Source of the DNA: Mycolicibacterium goodii
Lineage (GTDB): Bacteria; Actinomycetota; Actinomycetes; Mycobacteriales; Mycobacteriaceae
Length of the DNA: 64,000 bases
Assembly: GCF_022370755.2 (NCBI RefSeq)
Contig: NZ_CP092364.2
Span: forward strand, 3,720,001 to 3,784,000
Reading direction: 5' to 3'
Of the stretch, positions 29,896 through 39,052 are shown one piece after another. The position numbers and the translations under genes were made by a program. The notes below the pieces were generated by a model, which searched no databases, had not been told where the DNA came from, and saw only the letters and a program-made list of their open reading frames with translations. Numbering within the stretch: position 1 is the stretch's first letter; each line of letters starts with the position of its first letter.

Positions 29896-31115
29896 GCCAG
29901 CGCCTCGATTTCGTCGTCGGTGAAGCCGAGCAGCGTCGACAGCACCTCGTGGGTGTGCTCACCGAGATCGGGGCCCACGTTGCGGATCGGCAGCGACGCA
30001 CCGCCGATGACCGGGACGATCCCCGGAAAACCGACCGGCTGCGGCTCGGCGCCGCCGGTGTCGACGTCGAATTGCTGGATCATGTTCCGCGCCTCGTACT
30101 GTTGGTCTTCGCAGATGTCGGCGGCGGTGTAGATCGGTCCGGACGGCACGCCGGCCTCGTCGAGCAGTTTGAGCGCCTCGTCGCGGGTGTGCCTGCTGGT
30201 CCACGCCGAGATCGCCTCGTCGAGTTCGTCGCGGCGGGCCCAGCGCCCGGCGTTGGTCTGCAGTTCCGGATCCGTTGCCAGATCCGGGCGGCCGATGATG
30301 CGCATGTACCGCTGATAGATCGCGTCGCCGTTGCCGGCGACGATGATGCTGGTGCCGTCGGCGCACGGGTAGGCATTGCTGGGGGCGATCCCTTCCATGC
30401 GGCCGCCGACCCGTCGACGCTGAACGCCGTAGGCGAGGTAGTCGGGGATCAGCGATTCCATCACCGAGAGGATCGACTCGTTCAATGCGACGTCGATGAT
30501 CCGTTGCGGCAGTGGGACTTCGGCGGGCACGCTGGCGCGCTCACGCTGGAACAACGCCATCACCGTACCGAAGGCCGCGTAGATGCCTGCGATCGAATCA
30601 CCGATGGACACGCCGGTGCGCACCGGCGGACGGTCAGGGTCACCGACCAGTTCGCGCAGCCCGCCGTACGCTTCGGCGACCGCGGCGAAGCCCGGGCGGT
30701 CCGACATCGGGCCGGTCTGCCCGAAGGCCGAGATGCGCGTGATCACCAGGTTCGGATTCACCTCATTGAGCCGGTCCGGCCCCAGCCCCCACTTCTCGAG
30801 TGTTCCGGGCCGGAAATTCTCCAGCAGTACGTCACAGTGGCGCAACAGGTCCAACACGACGGCGCGGCCGGCATCGGACTTGAGGTCGAGCACGATCGAT
30901 TTCTTGTTGCGGTTGATGGTGCGGTACAGCATCGACGTGCTGCCCGCGTAGAGGCGCCAGTTTCGCAGCTCGTCACCGGTGCCCGGACGCTCGACCTTGA
31001 TCACCTCGGCGCCGAAGTCGGCGAGCATACGTCCCGCGGTGGGTGCGGCGATGTAGTTGCCGAGTTCGAGTACGCGAATCCCGGCCAGTGGACGAATATC
31101 TTTGTCAGTCATCAA
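29892..31115 (-). CDS. CaiB/BaiF (family III) CoA-transferase
   Basis: 407-residue family III transferase. GIRVLELGNYIAAPTAGRMLA and DFGAEVIKVERPGTGDELRN start the N-terminal fold, NRNKKSIVLDLKSDAGRAVV follows, and the catalytic Asp region lies in TGVSIGDSIAGIYAAFGTVM. The C-terminal part (EHTHEVLSTLLGFTDDEIEAL) is complete. These enzymes move CoA from a donor such as succinyl-CoA to an organic acid. It lies 12 bases after the permease gene and 4-base overlapped with the lyase gene, so it probably activates the imported acid before cleavage. Confidence 0.92.
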   Translation of the reverse strand: MMTDKDIRPLAGIRVLELGNYIAAPTAGRMLADFGAEVIKVERPGTGDELRNWRLYAGSTSMLYRTINRNKKSIVLDLKSDAGRAVVLDLLRHCDVLLENFRPGTLEKWGLGPDRLNEVNPNLVITRISAFGQTGPMSDRPGFAAVAEAYGGLRELVGDPDRPPVRTGVSIGDSIAGIYAAFGTVMALFQRERASVPAEVPLPQRIIDVALNESILSVMESLIPDYLAYGVQRRRVGGRMEGIAPSNAYPCADGTSIIVAGNGDAIYQRYMRIIGRPDLATDPELQTNAGRWARRDELDEAISAWTSRHTRDEALKLLDEAGVPSGPIYTAADICEDQQYEARNMIQQFDVDTGGAEPQPVGFPGIVPVIGGASLPIRNVGPDLGEHTHEVLSTLLGFTDDEIEALA

Positions 31116-31127
31116 TTTTCCCCGAGA

Positions 31128-32558
31128 TCAGAAGAGCAGGCTGGCAGGCAGCAGGAGCAGGATCGCGACCACCGAGGCCACCGACACCCCCACCGTGACG
31201 GTCTTGAGGGCACCGCGAGTGGACTGTCCCATCAGCGACTGCAGCAGCCAGAAGGTGTTGCTGGTGACGTGAACGGCGAACAGGGAACCGGCACCGGCGG
31301 CGAGCGCGATCAGCACGGGATCCAAGCCGATGATCGGCGCGACGGGAGCCAGGATGCCGGCCGAGGTGATCGCCGAGATCGTGACCGATCCGACGGCCAC
31401 GTGCAGCGCCGCGGCGATGACCCACACCACGAGCAGCGGTGCGGCGGTGCTGGCCGTGAAGTACTCGCCGAGGATGTCGCCGAGACCGGCGGCCTTGATC
31501 GTGGCGGCCAGTGATCCGCCGACACCCGTGAGGATCAGGATCTGCCCACTCTCTTTGAACCCCGTGGCGATGGCGGTCTCGATGGCCTTGGCACCCTGGA
31601 CGCGGCGGCCGACGAAGCTGGTCCCGATGAGGCCGATCAACAGCGCGATCACCGGTGACGAGATGAATTTGACGACGGGGATCTCGATTTCGGCCGCGTC
31701 GAGGATCGCACCGGTGGCGATCAGCACCAGCGATGCCAGCATCGGGCCGAACAGGACCAGCAGCGGTGTCTGGGTCTTGGTGTCGCCCTTGGGTTTCACG
31801 GCCGTCGTCGCGGTGGCCGAAGCACCGGTCGGTGTCGACGTCGGCTCCGTGGCGGCAGACCCGCCGACAGCATCGGAACCATCGGTTTCCACGGTGGGTT
31901 CGGCACCGAGGAACGGCTGTTCGTCGCGCTCGGGATCCCACCAGCCGTGGTTGAACAGGAACGACATGATGGCCACCGAGATCGCCACGGTCGGGATCAC
32001 CAGACACAGGCCGAACAGCAGCATCTTGCCGAGCGGAACACCCAGCAGGCCGGCAAGCGCGAGCGCACCCACACCCGGCACGGTCAGCACGATGCCGCAC
32101 TCCAGCCCGATCGCCATGGCCGCGGCCATCCGCGCGGTGCCGTTCTTCCCGATCCGCGTGGCGAGGTTGCGCGCCAACGGCGCCGAGATGACCAGCAGCA
32201 CGTCGAGGAAGATCGATTGCAGCGCGGTCGCGATCGTCAGCGACATGGCGTACGGCATCCGTTTGGGGCCGAACCAGCGCAACAGGGTCTCCACCAACCG
32301 CTCGATCGCGCCGGTCTGCTGCAGGATCGCCCCCATCAGCACGCCGAAGGCGATCAGCAGGCCGACCTCGGCCATGATGTCGCCGAATCCCGTGGTGATC
32401 GCCTCGATGGTTTTCTCGACACCCAGACCGACGGCCAGGCCGAGATATGCGGACCCGACCACGAGGGAGACCACGGGGTTGAACTTGAACCTCACGATCA
32501 TCACGACCACCGCGAGGATTGCGACCGCAGTGTTGATCACTATTGCGGTTTCTGACAT
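31128..32558 (-). CDS. GntP family organic acid:H+ symporter
   Basis: 476-residue inner-membrane transporter with about 12 helices. It starts with VINTAVAILAVVVMIVRFKF and carries the family segments GFGDIMAEVGLLIAFGVLMG, ALQSIFLDVLLVISAPLARN and AAMAIGLECGIVLTVPGVG. GntP members carry gluconate and similar hydroxy- or dicarboxylic acids. Odd feature: residues about 208-264 form a long hydrophilic Thr/Ala/Ser/Pro-rich loop (from DPERDEQPFL to KPKGDTKTQTP) splitting the two halves. It is the first gene of the five-gene operon; the promoter lies 75-100 bases upstream. Confidence 0.9.
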   Translation of the reverse strand: MSETAIVINTAVAILAVVVMIVRFKFNPVVSLVVGSAYLGLAVGLGVEKTIEAITTGFGDIMAEVGLLIAFGVLMGAILQQTGAIERLVETLLRWFGPKRMPYAMSLTIATALQSIFLDVLLVISAPLARNLATRIGKNGTARMAAAMAIGLECGIVLTVPGVGALALAGLLGVPLGKMLLFGLCLVIPTVAISVAIMSFLFNHGWWDPERDEQPFLGAEPTVETDGSDAVGGSAATEPTSTPTGASATATTAVKPKGDTKTQTPLLVLFGPMLASLVLIATGAILDAAEIEIPVVKFISSPVIALLIGLIGTSFVGRRVQGAKAIETAIATGFKESGQILILTGVGGSLAATIKAAGLGDILGEYFTASTAAPLLVVWVIAAALHVAVGSVTISAITSAGILAPVAPIIGLDPVLIALAAGAGSLFAVHVTSNTFWLLQSLMGQSTRGALKTVTVGVSVASVVAILLLLPASLLF

Positions 32559-32632
32559 GAGCGGAACTCCTAGGACAGCTGAGGGCGGTCAGCGGGCTCG
32601 CACCGCTTGTGGTGCGCGTCACGCGTACACCC

Positions 32633-32660
32633 ACATTATGAGCACGAACCCACGATGCAA
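32633..32660 (-). promoter_or_regulatory. Promoter of the GntP-CaiB-HMGL-IclR-SDR operon
   Basis: On the minus strand a -35 TTGCAT (32655-32660) is separated by 16 bases from a -10 TAATGT (32633-32638). Spacing and sequence suit the mycobacterial housekeeping sigma factor. Transcription would start near 32626, leaving a leader of about 70 bases before the permease ATG at 32558. Confidence 0.6.
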
Positions 32661-32743
32661 ACAAGTCTGCGGCCGAAAATGGGGGTGCTGACGAATCAGC
32701 CCAGGTGAGCGGCGCGAGTCGTCAGCGGCGCATTTGGTGAGCA

Positions 32744-32780
32744 CCGTTTCGTCGAGCGCCGGTGCGGCTCGACGAAACGG
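32744..32780. terminator. Perfect 14-bp hairpin downstream of the acyltransferase gene
   Basis: Arms CCGTTTCGTCGAGC (32744-32757) and its exact complement (32767-32780) enclose a 9-base loop. The stem lies 10 bases past the stop of the minus-strand acyltransferase gene and upstream of the GntP operon promoter, so a terminator is the simplest reading. No T-run follows. Confidence 0.6.
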
Positions 32781-32790
32781 GAAAGGAAGG

Positions 32791-34830
32791 TCACCACCAA
32801 CCGGTGGCGTCGGAGAGTTGCCTCGCGAGTTCATCGGCGAGGGTCCGGACGTAGGTCGCGGACAGGTGATGGATGTCGTGGTAGATCAGCACGTTGCCTT
32901 CGACCGCTCGGCAGCGGTCGGGCCGACACACCGCATCGCTGAGATCGAGCACGTCCATCAGCGGGTAGTCGGCCAGATGATCCAGGGTCGGGTTGCGCTG
33001 GGCCAGCGCCTCGTGACGTGGCATCCCGCACGAGTCCGCGTCGCCGCCGTCGGACAGGCAGTCCACGGGCGCGAAGAAGCGCCCGTCGCGGATCATCCAC
33101 GGCGTATCGCGGATCCCGAGCATGCGAATCCCGTTGGCCGACAACTCGTCCCAGATGCCCAGATAGTAGTCCGGGACATAATCACCAGGCCCGTTGAGTA
33201 CCGGGCGCGTCGTGGTGAAGAAGACGTAGTCGGGCCGGTCGTCGATGATGCGCCGCATCGCCGCGTCCGCCCACGTACGGCACGCCGGATACGGCTCGAA
33301 CGGTCCGGCGATCAGCGGCACCTCTTTGGTGGTGAGCGGACATCCCATCTTTAGATACGTGGTGACCCGGAAGCCATGTTGGCGACCCAAGGTATGCAGC
33401 GCGGTCAGCCAGTGCTCGGAGTGGGAGCCACCCGCAAGCGCGATCGTGCGCTGGGCCTTCGGATCTCCGTACACGCACACGTTGACGTCGGTGTCGGGAA
33501 AGTTGGTGACACACCCATCGAGAGTCGACGGCGGCACGTCGTGGGAGGCCTCCAGCGCCGAGGGACGCATCGGCAGTTTGGCGACCTTGCGATTCTCGAC
33601 GAGCGCCAGCCCACCTGGATAGTCGCGCAGCGGCAGCGTGCTCAGATCGGCTCCGCCGGCGCGGGCGCCGGCGACGTGTCCCCGCCACGCGAACGATGTC
33701 ACCGTCAGCGTCACCATCATCAGCACAATGAGCGAGCCGCCCAACCAACCGCGGTGGGTGTGCGGCGCCGGTTCGGCCTGGCGCCGTTCGGCGCACCGCC
33801 GCGTGAGCCATGCGAGGCCGACGGACACCAGCACCACGATCGTCCCCGCGGTCACGCCGACGGCGTCGTCGTTGGTGTAGGCGAACCAGAAGATCAGCAG
33901 CGGCCAGTGCCACAGGTACAGCGAGTAGGCCATGGCACCGAGACCGGCCGCCGGCGCACAGCTCAACACCCTGTGCGCCCAGGTCGGTGCGTTCGCGGCG
34001 GCAAGGATGATCAGCACGGTCGCGCCGACCGGGATGAGCGCCCACGGGCCGGGGTACTGCTGCATTCCGCCGAGCAACGTGCCCGACGCCACAAGCGTCG
34101 CCACCCCGACGAGGACGGTCGGCGAACGCAGCCACCGCGGCCAGTGCACCCTCGTGACACACGCCGCGGCCAGCACCCCGGCCAGCAGTTCCCACGCCCG
34201 CGCGAGGCTGCTGTAGTAGGTCAACAACTCGTTGTCGGTGCTCGTGATGGTCGCGTAGACCAGGGAGGCAACCGTCGCGATCGCGACCGACGCCACCAGG
34301 ATCGTGCGCCGACGCTTTTGCGCGGCACGGCGGGCCCCGAGGCCGGACAATCCGGCGAGCACCAGCACGATGAGCAGGATCTGGGCCGCGGCCGAGACCA
34401 CCCACAGGTGATACAGCGGCGTCACCGCCTCACTGGCCTGCAGGTAGTCCTCGGCGGATCCGAGGATCTGCCAGTTCTGGTAGAAGCCCAAACTGGCGAG
34501 CGTCTGATCGGCGAAGTCCTCCCACCGGGTCTGCGGTTGGATCAGCACGGTCAGCACCGCGCACGCGGCGATCACGACGATCAGGGCGGGCATCCACCGC
34601 CGAACCAGCCACCGCGCCGTGGCCCGCGCGTCACACGTGCGCAGCAGACGACGGCCGAAGACGAATCCCACGACCACCAGGAGAATGTCGACACCGCCGT
34701 CGACCTGACCGAACCAGACCTGGCCGATCATCACCCACGCGATCGCAATGCCGACCAGCCCGGTGAGATCATCGGGGGCCCGCCGCTCGACTGCGGCCGC
34801 GAGGACCGGATCGCTCTGTGTTATCTGCAC
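32791..34830 (-). CDS. Membrane O-acyltransferase with C-terminal SGNH domain (OafA/YrhL-like, divergent)
   Basis: 679-residue protein. The N-terminal half has about ten hydrophobic helices and the acyltransferase-3-like signature GGVDILLVVVGFVFGRRLL. A soluble C-terminal domain has GGSHSEHW as the SGNH block I variant and DIHHLSATYVR as the Asp-x-x-His block V. Such proteins O-acylate cell-envelope glycans or lipids. Odd: the usual Arg-x10-His of acyltransferase-3 helix 1 is not seen (RAPDDLTGLVGIAIAWVMIG has no His). Start GTG 34830 (VQITQSDPVLAA) is preferred. ATG 34884 and the open frame to 34983 add an Arg-rich, unlikely leader. It is divergent from the P450 gene. Confidence 0.8.
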   Translation of the reverse strand: MQITQSDPVLAAAVERRAPDDLTGLVGIAIAWVMIGQVWFGQVDGGVDILLVVVGFVFGRRLLRTCDARATARWLVRRWMPALIVVIAACAVLTVLIQPQTRWEDFADQTLASLGFYQNWQILGSAEDYLQASEAVTPLYHLWVVSAAAQILLIVLVLAGLSGLGARRAAQKRRRTILVASVAIATVASLVYATITSTDNELLTYYSSLARAWELLAGVLAAACVTRVHWPRWLRSPTVLVGVATLVASGTLLGGMQQYPGPWALIPVGATVLIILAAANAPTWAHRVLSCAPAAGLGAMAYSLYLWHWPLLIFWFAYTNDDAVGVTAGTIVVLVSVGLAWLTRRCAERRQAEPAPHTHRGWLGGSLIVLMMVTLTVTSFAWRGHVAGARAGGADLSTLPLRDYPGGLALVENRKVAKLPMRPSALEASHDVPPSTLDGCVTNFPDTDVNVCVYGDPKAQRTIALAGGSHSEHWLTALHTLGRQHGFRVTTYLKMGCPLTTKEVPLIAGPFEPYPACRTWADAAMRRIIDDRPDYVFFTTTRPVLNGPGDYVPDYYLGIWDELSANGIRMLGIRDTPWMIRDGRFFAPVDCLSDGGDADSCGMPRHEALAQRNPTLDHLADYPLMDVLDLSDAVCRPDRCRAVEGNVLIYHDIHHLSATYVRTLADELARQLSDATGWW

Positions 34831-35029
34831 GAATGAATCCCCTGGGCGGTTACGCCTCGACGCCGACAAGACCGCAGAGAGCATAGCCGTCCCGCGGCCC
34901 TCACCTGACAGCTGTCGATTCTGCTCAGGCCCGCGGCTGCGTCGCCGCCGCGAACGATCCGGTCGATCGACGCGTTTGCACATTCAGGGACAGCCCGATC
35001 CCGAAAGATCACGACTGGGCGGAGAAACG

Positions 35030-36262
35030 TTGATCGACAACATCATTCTGGACGAACAGTTCACCCAGGATCCCGAGGCGCTCTACCGGAAGCTGCGATC
35101 GACGGCGCCGGTGTGCGAAGTCGAGCTCGTCGGGGGAGTGCGCGGATGGCTGGTCACCCGGTACGCCGACGCGATGGCGCTGCTGAAGGACCCACGCGTG
35201 ATCAAGGATCACGCCAAAGCGCTCCCCCGGTTACCGCAAGATCAGGCGCGGCCGTACAGCTCACCGCTGTTGCACAGGCACATGTTGAACCTCGACCCAC
35301 CCGAACACACGCGTCTACGCCGGTTCGTGGTGCAGGCATTCACCCCGCGGGCGGTGGCACGTATGCAACCGATCATCGACGCGATCGCTGACGAGTTGCT
35401 CGACGACATCGACCTCAGGAGCGCAGACGCATCGGTCGACCTCATCGCCCACTATGCCGAACCGCTGCCGATCCAGGTCATCGGCGAACTGCTCGGCGTC
35501 GCCATGGAATACGCCAGGCCTTTCCGGGCCGCGGTCACGCCGCTGCTGACCAGTACCACCCATGACGAGAAGGCGGATGCCGAACAGACGACCGTCGAGA
35601 TCCTCAACGACCTCATCGAGCAGAAGACCCGCGCGCCCGGCGAGGACCTGTTGTCGGCGATGATCCAAGCTTCCGTCGACGGAGGCGGGTTGACCCACAA
35701 CGAACTGGTGTCGATGTGCTTCCTGCTGATCGTCGCCGGATACGAGACGACCGTGAATCTCATCGGCAACGGAACGCTCGCGTTGCTCAACAATCCGCCA
35801 CAACTCGACAAGGTCCGCGCCGATCCGGAGTTGACGGCCAACACCATCGAGGAGATCCTGCGCTTCGACGGTCCGGTCAACATCGCGACGATGCGGTTCA
35901 CCACGGCCGACGTCGACGTCGACGGTGTCGTCATCCCGGCCAACGAAACGGTGCTCATCTCACTGCTCTCGGCCAATCGGGACCAGGCCCGCTTCGATGA
36001 CGCGGACCACTTCGACGTCGAGCGAAACACCCGCGGCCACATCGCATTCGGTCACGGCATCCACTACTGTCTCGGTGCGCCCCTGGCTCGCATGGAGGGA
36101 ATCACGGCCATCGGCCGCCTGATCCAGCGGTACGACCGCATCAGCCTCGATCGCACCGCAGAACTCCGGTATCACAACGGCACGCTGATGCACGGTCTCA
36201 AGTCGCTGCCCGTTCGGCTGTCCAGGCCGCCGGTGACGGCCGTGTCTCAGCCGCGACCGTAG
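35030..36262 (+). CDS. Cytochrome P450
   Basis: 410-residue bacterial class I P450. The I-helix is LLIVAGYETTVNLIGNG (acidic-Thr pair as ET), the ExxR motif is EEILR (helix K, followed by FDGPVNIATMRF), and the haem loop is IAFGHGIHYCLGAPLARMEG with the cysteine ligand. The N-terminal LRRFVVQAFTPRAVARM and LNLDPPEHTRLRR are typical of the CYP107/CYP105-like actinobacterial group. TTG 35030 is the preferred start (GGCGGAG about 6 bases upstream), giving the usual length; upstream sequence in frame is Arg-rich. No ferredoxin gene is adjacent. Overlaps the convergent SDR by 16 bases. Confidence 0.92.
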   Translation: MIDNIILDEQFTQDPEALYRKLRSTAPVCEVELVGGVRGWLVTRYADAMALLKDPRVIKDHAKALPRLPQDQARPYSSPLLHRHMLNLDPPEHTRLRRFVVQAFTPRAVARMQPIIDAIADELLDDIDLRSADASVDLIAHYAEPLPIQVIGELLGVAMEYARPFRAAVTPLLTSTTHDEKADAEQTTVEILNDLIEQKTRAPGEDLLSAMIQASVDGGGLTHNELVSMCFLLIVAGYETTVNLIGNGTLALLNNPPQLDKVRADPELTANTIEEILRFDGPVNIATMRFTTADVDVDGVVIPANETVLISLLSANRDQARFDDADHFDVERNTRGHIAFGHGIHYCLGAPLARMEGITAIGRLIQRYDRISLDRTAELRYHNGTLMHGLKSLPVRLSRPPVTAVSQPRP

Positions 36263-36984
36263 AACGGCATCTCGCGGGCCATCACGGTCAGCGACGGCAC
36301 CGCGACTTCGAGCGGCAGATCCACGAGGTGGGCCACCGCACGCGCCACGTGCACCACGTCGAACGTCGGCTCTGCCGCCAGTGCGCCGTTCGCCTGGAGG
36401 GTCTGGTGACTGAAGCCCGCCGTCATCGTCGTTGCGGCGTTGCCGATGTCGATTTGGGTCACGCAGATGTCGACGCTGCGTAGATCCAACAACATCGACG
36501 CCGTCAGACCGCTGATGGCGTGCTTGGTGACGGTGTAGGCGAGGCTCTTGGGGCGTGGCCGGTGGGCCGACAACGAACCGTTGTTGATGATCCGGCCGCC
36601 GCGCGGCAACTGTTCGGCCATGACACGCGCCGCCTCCCGTGCACAGAACACCGCACCGTCGACGTTGGTGCGCCACGTGCGCTGCCACTGCTCGTCGTCG
36701 ATCTCGGCAACCGACGCGGCGGGCCCGAACACACCGGCGTTGTTGAACAGCACGTCGACTCGCCCGAAGGCCGTCACCGCGTCGGCGAACAACGCGCGCA
36801 CCGACGCCGGATCGGCGACGTCGGTGGGCACCACCCGTGCGTTCGGACGTCCCCGCGCGGTGTCACGCAGCGGATCGGCTCGACGACCGGCAAGTACCAC
36901 GTGATGGCCCGCGTCCAGCAACACCTGCGCGGTCGCCTGGCCGATTCCACTGCCGGCTCCGGTGATGATCACGACTTTCTGCAC
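36247..36984 (-). CDS. Short-chain dehydrogenase/reductase
   Basis: 245-residue SDR with TGAGSGIGQATAQVL near residues 8-22, NNAGVFGPAASVAEID near 84 and a NNGSLSAHRPRPKSLAYTVTK active-site segment (Ser and YxxxK). The start is GTG 36984 (VQKVVIITGAG); the frame stays open to 37086 but passes through the mod operon promoter, making that unlikely. It overlaps the P450 3' end and is divergent from the molybdate regulator gene. Substrate unknown. Confidence 0.88.
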   Translation of the reverse strand: MQKVVIITGAGSGIGQATAQVLLDAGHHVVLAGRRADPLRDTARGRPNARVVPTDVADPASVRALFADAVTAFGRVDVLFNNAGVFGPAASVAEIDDEQWQRTWRTNVDGAVFCAREAARVMAEQLPRGGRIINNGSLSAHRPRPKSLAYTVTKHAISGLTASMLLDLRSVDICVTQIDIGNAATTMTAGFSHQTLQANGALAAEPTFDVVHVARAVAHLVDLPLEVAVPSLTVMAREMPFYGRG

Positions 36985-37040
36985 GGACCCATTGTCGTTG
37001 CATGTCGCGCCCGCGGCGATTCGGCCGGATTGAGATCGCA

Positions 37041-37080
37041 TATGCTGTCCAAACAGGCACAGACATCCGCATTTGCGGAT
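37041..37080 (+). promoter_or_regulatory. mod operon promoter with palindromic operator
   Basis: A -10 candidate TATGCT (37041-37046) is followed at 37065-37080 by the perfect palindrome ATCCGCATTTGCGGAT (7-base arms, 2-base centre), just downstream of the expected start of transcription. A repressor bound there would block transcription. The nearest candidate is the HTH-TOBE protein encoded directly downstream. Confidence 0.6.
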
Positions 37081-37101
37081 AGACACGCAGGGAGGTCACC
37101 G

Positions 37102-37506
37102 GTGTCGACGATCCGGATCCGGGACGCCGCGGCCCTGCTGGGCGTCAGCGACGACACGGTGCGCCGCTGGATCGACAGCGGCGCACTACCGGCGAGCAAG
37201 GACGATGCCGGCCGCAAGGTCATCGCCGGCGATGTCCTTGCCGCATTCGCGCAGGAGCACGCCACTCCCCCGCCAGACCCGACCGGTATCGCCAGTTCGG
37301 CCCGCAACCGGTTCGTCGGTCTTGTCACGAAGGTGACCGCCGAGGGAGTGATGGCTGAGGTCCAGATGCAGTGCGGACCGTTTCAGGTCGTGTCACTGAT
37401 GAGCAGTGAATCGGTTTCATCGCTCGGTCTGGAACCCGGGAAGGTGGCCGTGGCGGTCGTCAAGGCGACCACGGTGATCGTCGAAACCCCGGGAGGCAGT
37501 TCATGA
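37102..37506 (+). CDS. HTH-TOBE molybdate-responsive regulator (short ModE-like)
   Basis: 134-residue two-domain protein. Residues 1-55 are a MerR/excisionase-like HTH (IRIRDAAALLGVSDDTVRRW, then IDSGALPASKDDAGRKVIAG). After a Pro-rich linker, residues 65-130 form one Mop/TOBE domain (ARNRFVGLVTKVTAEGVMAE, ending VAVAVVKATTVIVETPG) that binds molybdate. GTG 37102 has GGGAGG 7 bases before it. It overlaps modA by 4 bases, so it is the first gene of a mod operon and probably an autoregulated molybdate sensor. It is much smaller than E. coli ModE and uses another HTH type. Confidence 0.88.
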   Translation: MSTIRIRDAAALLGVSDDTVRRWIDSGALPASKDDAGRKVIAGDVLAAFAQEHATPPPDPTGIASSARNRFVGLVTKVTAEGVMAEVQMQCGPFQVVSLMSSESVSSLGLEPGKVAVAVVKATTVIVETPGGSS

Positions 37507-38249
37507 TACGGATGATCAGCGCACTACTGTGCCTCCTACTGGTCGCCGGATGCACACCGGCTCGAGAAGACAACGGTGGTCACCTCACGGTCTTTGCGGC
37601 CGCCTCACTCAAATCGGTGTTCACCGAACTCGGCGAGCAGTTCGAAAGCGACAACCCCGGTACCACGGTCGAGTTCAACTTCGCGGGCTCCTCCGATCTC
37701 GTCACGCAACTGACCCAGGGCGCCCCCGCGGACGTGTTCGCGTCGGCCGACACGCCCAACATGGACAAGGCGATCGATGCCGGACTGGTCCACGGCGACC
37801 CCGTGGACTTCGCCACCAACACGTTGACGATCGTCACAGCACCGGGAAACCCCAAGAACATCAGGACCTTCGCTGACCTGGCGAGGCCCGGTATCTCGAT
37901 CGTCGTGTGCGCGCCGCAGGTGCCGTGCGGATCGGCGACCGAGAAGATCGAGACGGCGACCGGGGTCACGCTGTCGCCGGTCAGCGAGGAGTCCGCGGTC
38001 ACCGATGTACTGGGCAAGGTGACCTCGGGGCAGGCCGACGCGGGCCTGGTGTACGTGACCGACGCCAAGGGCGCCGGCGATGATGTCACCGCGATCGGTT
38101 TCCCGGAAGCCGCGGCCGCCGTGAACACCTACCCCATCGCCACGCTGAAGGACTCCGCCCACCGCGAGGCCGCGCAGCGGTTCGTGGCCCTCGTCGTCAG
38201 CCCCGATGGCCGAAAGGTGCTTTCCGGCAAGGGTTTCGTCGCGCCGTGA
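37503..38249 (+). CDS. modA: Molybdate ABC transporter substrate-binding lipoprotein
   Basis: 248-residue exported binding protein. The N-terminus is a lipoprotein signal ([10 protein letters not shown], lipidated Cys at residue 17). The mature part starts [20 protein letters not shown] and contains [20 protein letters not shown] and [19 protein letters not shown], the oxyanion-binding loops of ModA. It captures molybdate or tungstate outside the membrane and passes it to ModB. ATG overlaps the regulator stop by 4 bases; the stop overlaps the modB start by 4. Confidence 0.95.
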   Translation: MIRMISALLCLLLVAGCTPAREDNGGHLTVFAAASLKSVFTELGEQFESDNPGTTVEFNFAGSSDLVTQLTQGAPADVFASADTPNMDKAIDAGLVHGDPVDFATNTLTIVTAPGNPKNIRTFADLARPGISIVVCAPQVPCGSATEKIETATGVTLSPVSEESAVTDVLGKVTSGQADAGLVYVTDAKGAGDDVTAIGFPEAAAAVNTYPIATLKDSAHREAAQRFVALVVSPDGRKVLSGKGFVAP

Positions 38250-39052
38250 CCCGGCGGACCGGTGAACCGGTCCAGGTCGGACTACCGGCCTGGATCTTCG
38301 TTCCGGCGGCGATCGGAGCGATGTTCGTCGTCGTCCCGCTGATCGCGATCCTGCTCAAGATCGAGTGGCCTCGATTCCTCTCACTGATCACAGCGGAATC
38401 CTCCCGTGCCGCACTGCTGTTGAGCCTCCAGACCTCAGCCGCGAGCACCGCGGTGTGCGTGTTGTTGGGGGTTCCGATGGCGGTTGTGCTGGCGCGGGCG
38501 CGGTTTCGCGGCCGAGCGGTGCTGCGTGCCCTGGTGTTGTTACCGTTGGTGCTGCCTCCGGTGGTCGGCGGCATCGCACTGCTCTACACATTCGGCCGCA
38601 TCGGCTTGGTGGGCCAGTACCTCGAACTTGCCGGCATGCGGATCGCGTTCACGACGACCGCGGTGGTACTGGCCCAGTCGTTCGTGTCGTTGCCGTTCCT
38701 CGTGGTGAGCCTCGAAGGCGCGTTGCGGTCGGCGGGTGACCGGTACGAGGCGATCGCCGCCACACTCGGGGCACGACCCACCACCGTGCTGCGTACGGTG
38801 ACGCTGCCTCTCGTGCTGCCGGGAATCTTGTCGGGCGCGGTGCTCGCGTTCGCCCGCTCGCTCGGCGAGTTCGGTGCGACGCTGACGTTCGCCGGGTCAC
38901 TGCAGGGCGTCACGCGCACGTTGCCGCTGGAGATCTACCTGCAGCGTGAGACCGATCCCGATGCGGCGGTGGCACTTTCGCTGGTGCTAATCGTCGTGGC
39001 CGCGGCCGTCGTGGTCGCGTCGGCGTCGCGCAAGATCGCGGGGCCGGTGTGA
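38246..39052 (+). CDS. modB: Molybdate ABC transporter permease
   Basis: 268-residue permease with about six helices. It starts from GTG 38246. The EAA loop that contacts ModC is visible as [20 protein letters not shown], followed by [40 protein letters not shown] is the ModB/CysT-type ending. It is coupled by 4-base overlaps to modA and modC. Slightly longer than E. coli ModB (229 aa) but complete. Confidence 0.95.
   Translation: MTRRTGEPVQVGLPAWIFVPAAIGAMFVVVPLIAILLKIEWPRFLSLITAESSRAALLLSLQTSAASTAVCVLLGVPMAVVLARARFRGRAVLRALVLLPLVLPPVVGGIALLYTFGRIGLVGQYLELAGMRIAFTTTAVVLAQSFVSLPFLVVSLEGALRSAGDRYEAIAATLGARPTTVLRTVTLPLVLPGILSGAVLAFARSLGEFGATLTFAGSLQGVTRTLPLEIYLQRETDPDAAVALSLVLIVVAAAVVVASASRKIAGPV

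Noticed and set aside
34830..35029. Longer N-terminus for the P450 (open frame from 34748)
   Set aside because: The extra 94 residues are Arg/Ser-rich, overlap the divergent acyltransferase gene and lack P450 character. TTG 35030 has a ribosome site and gives the usual length.
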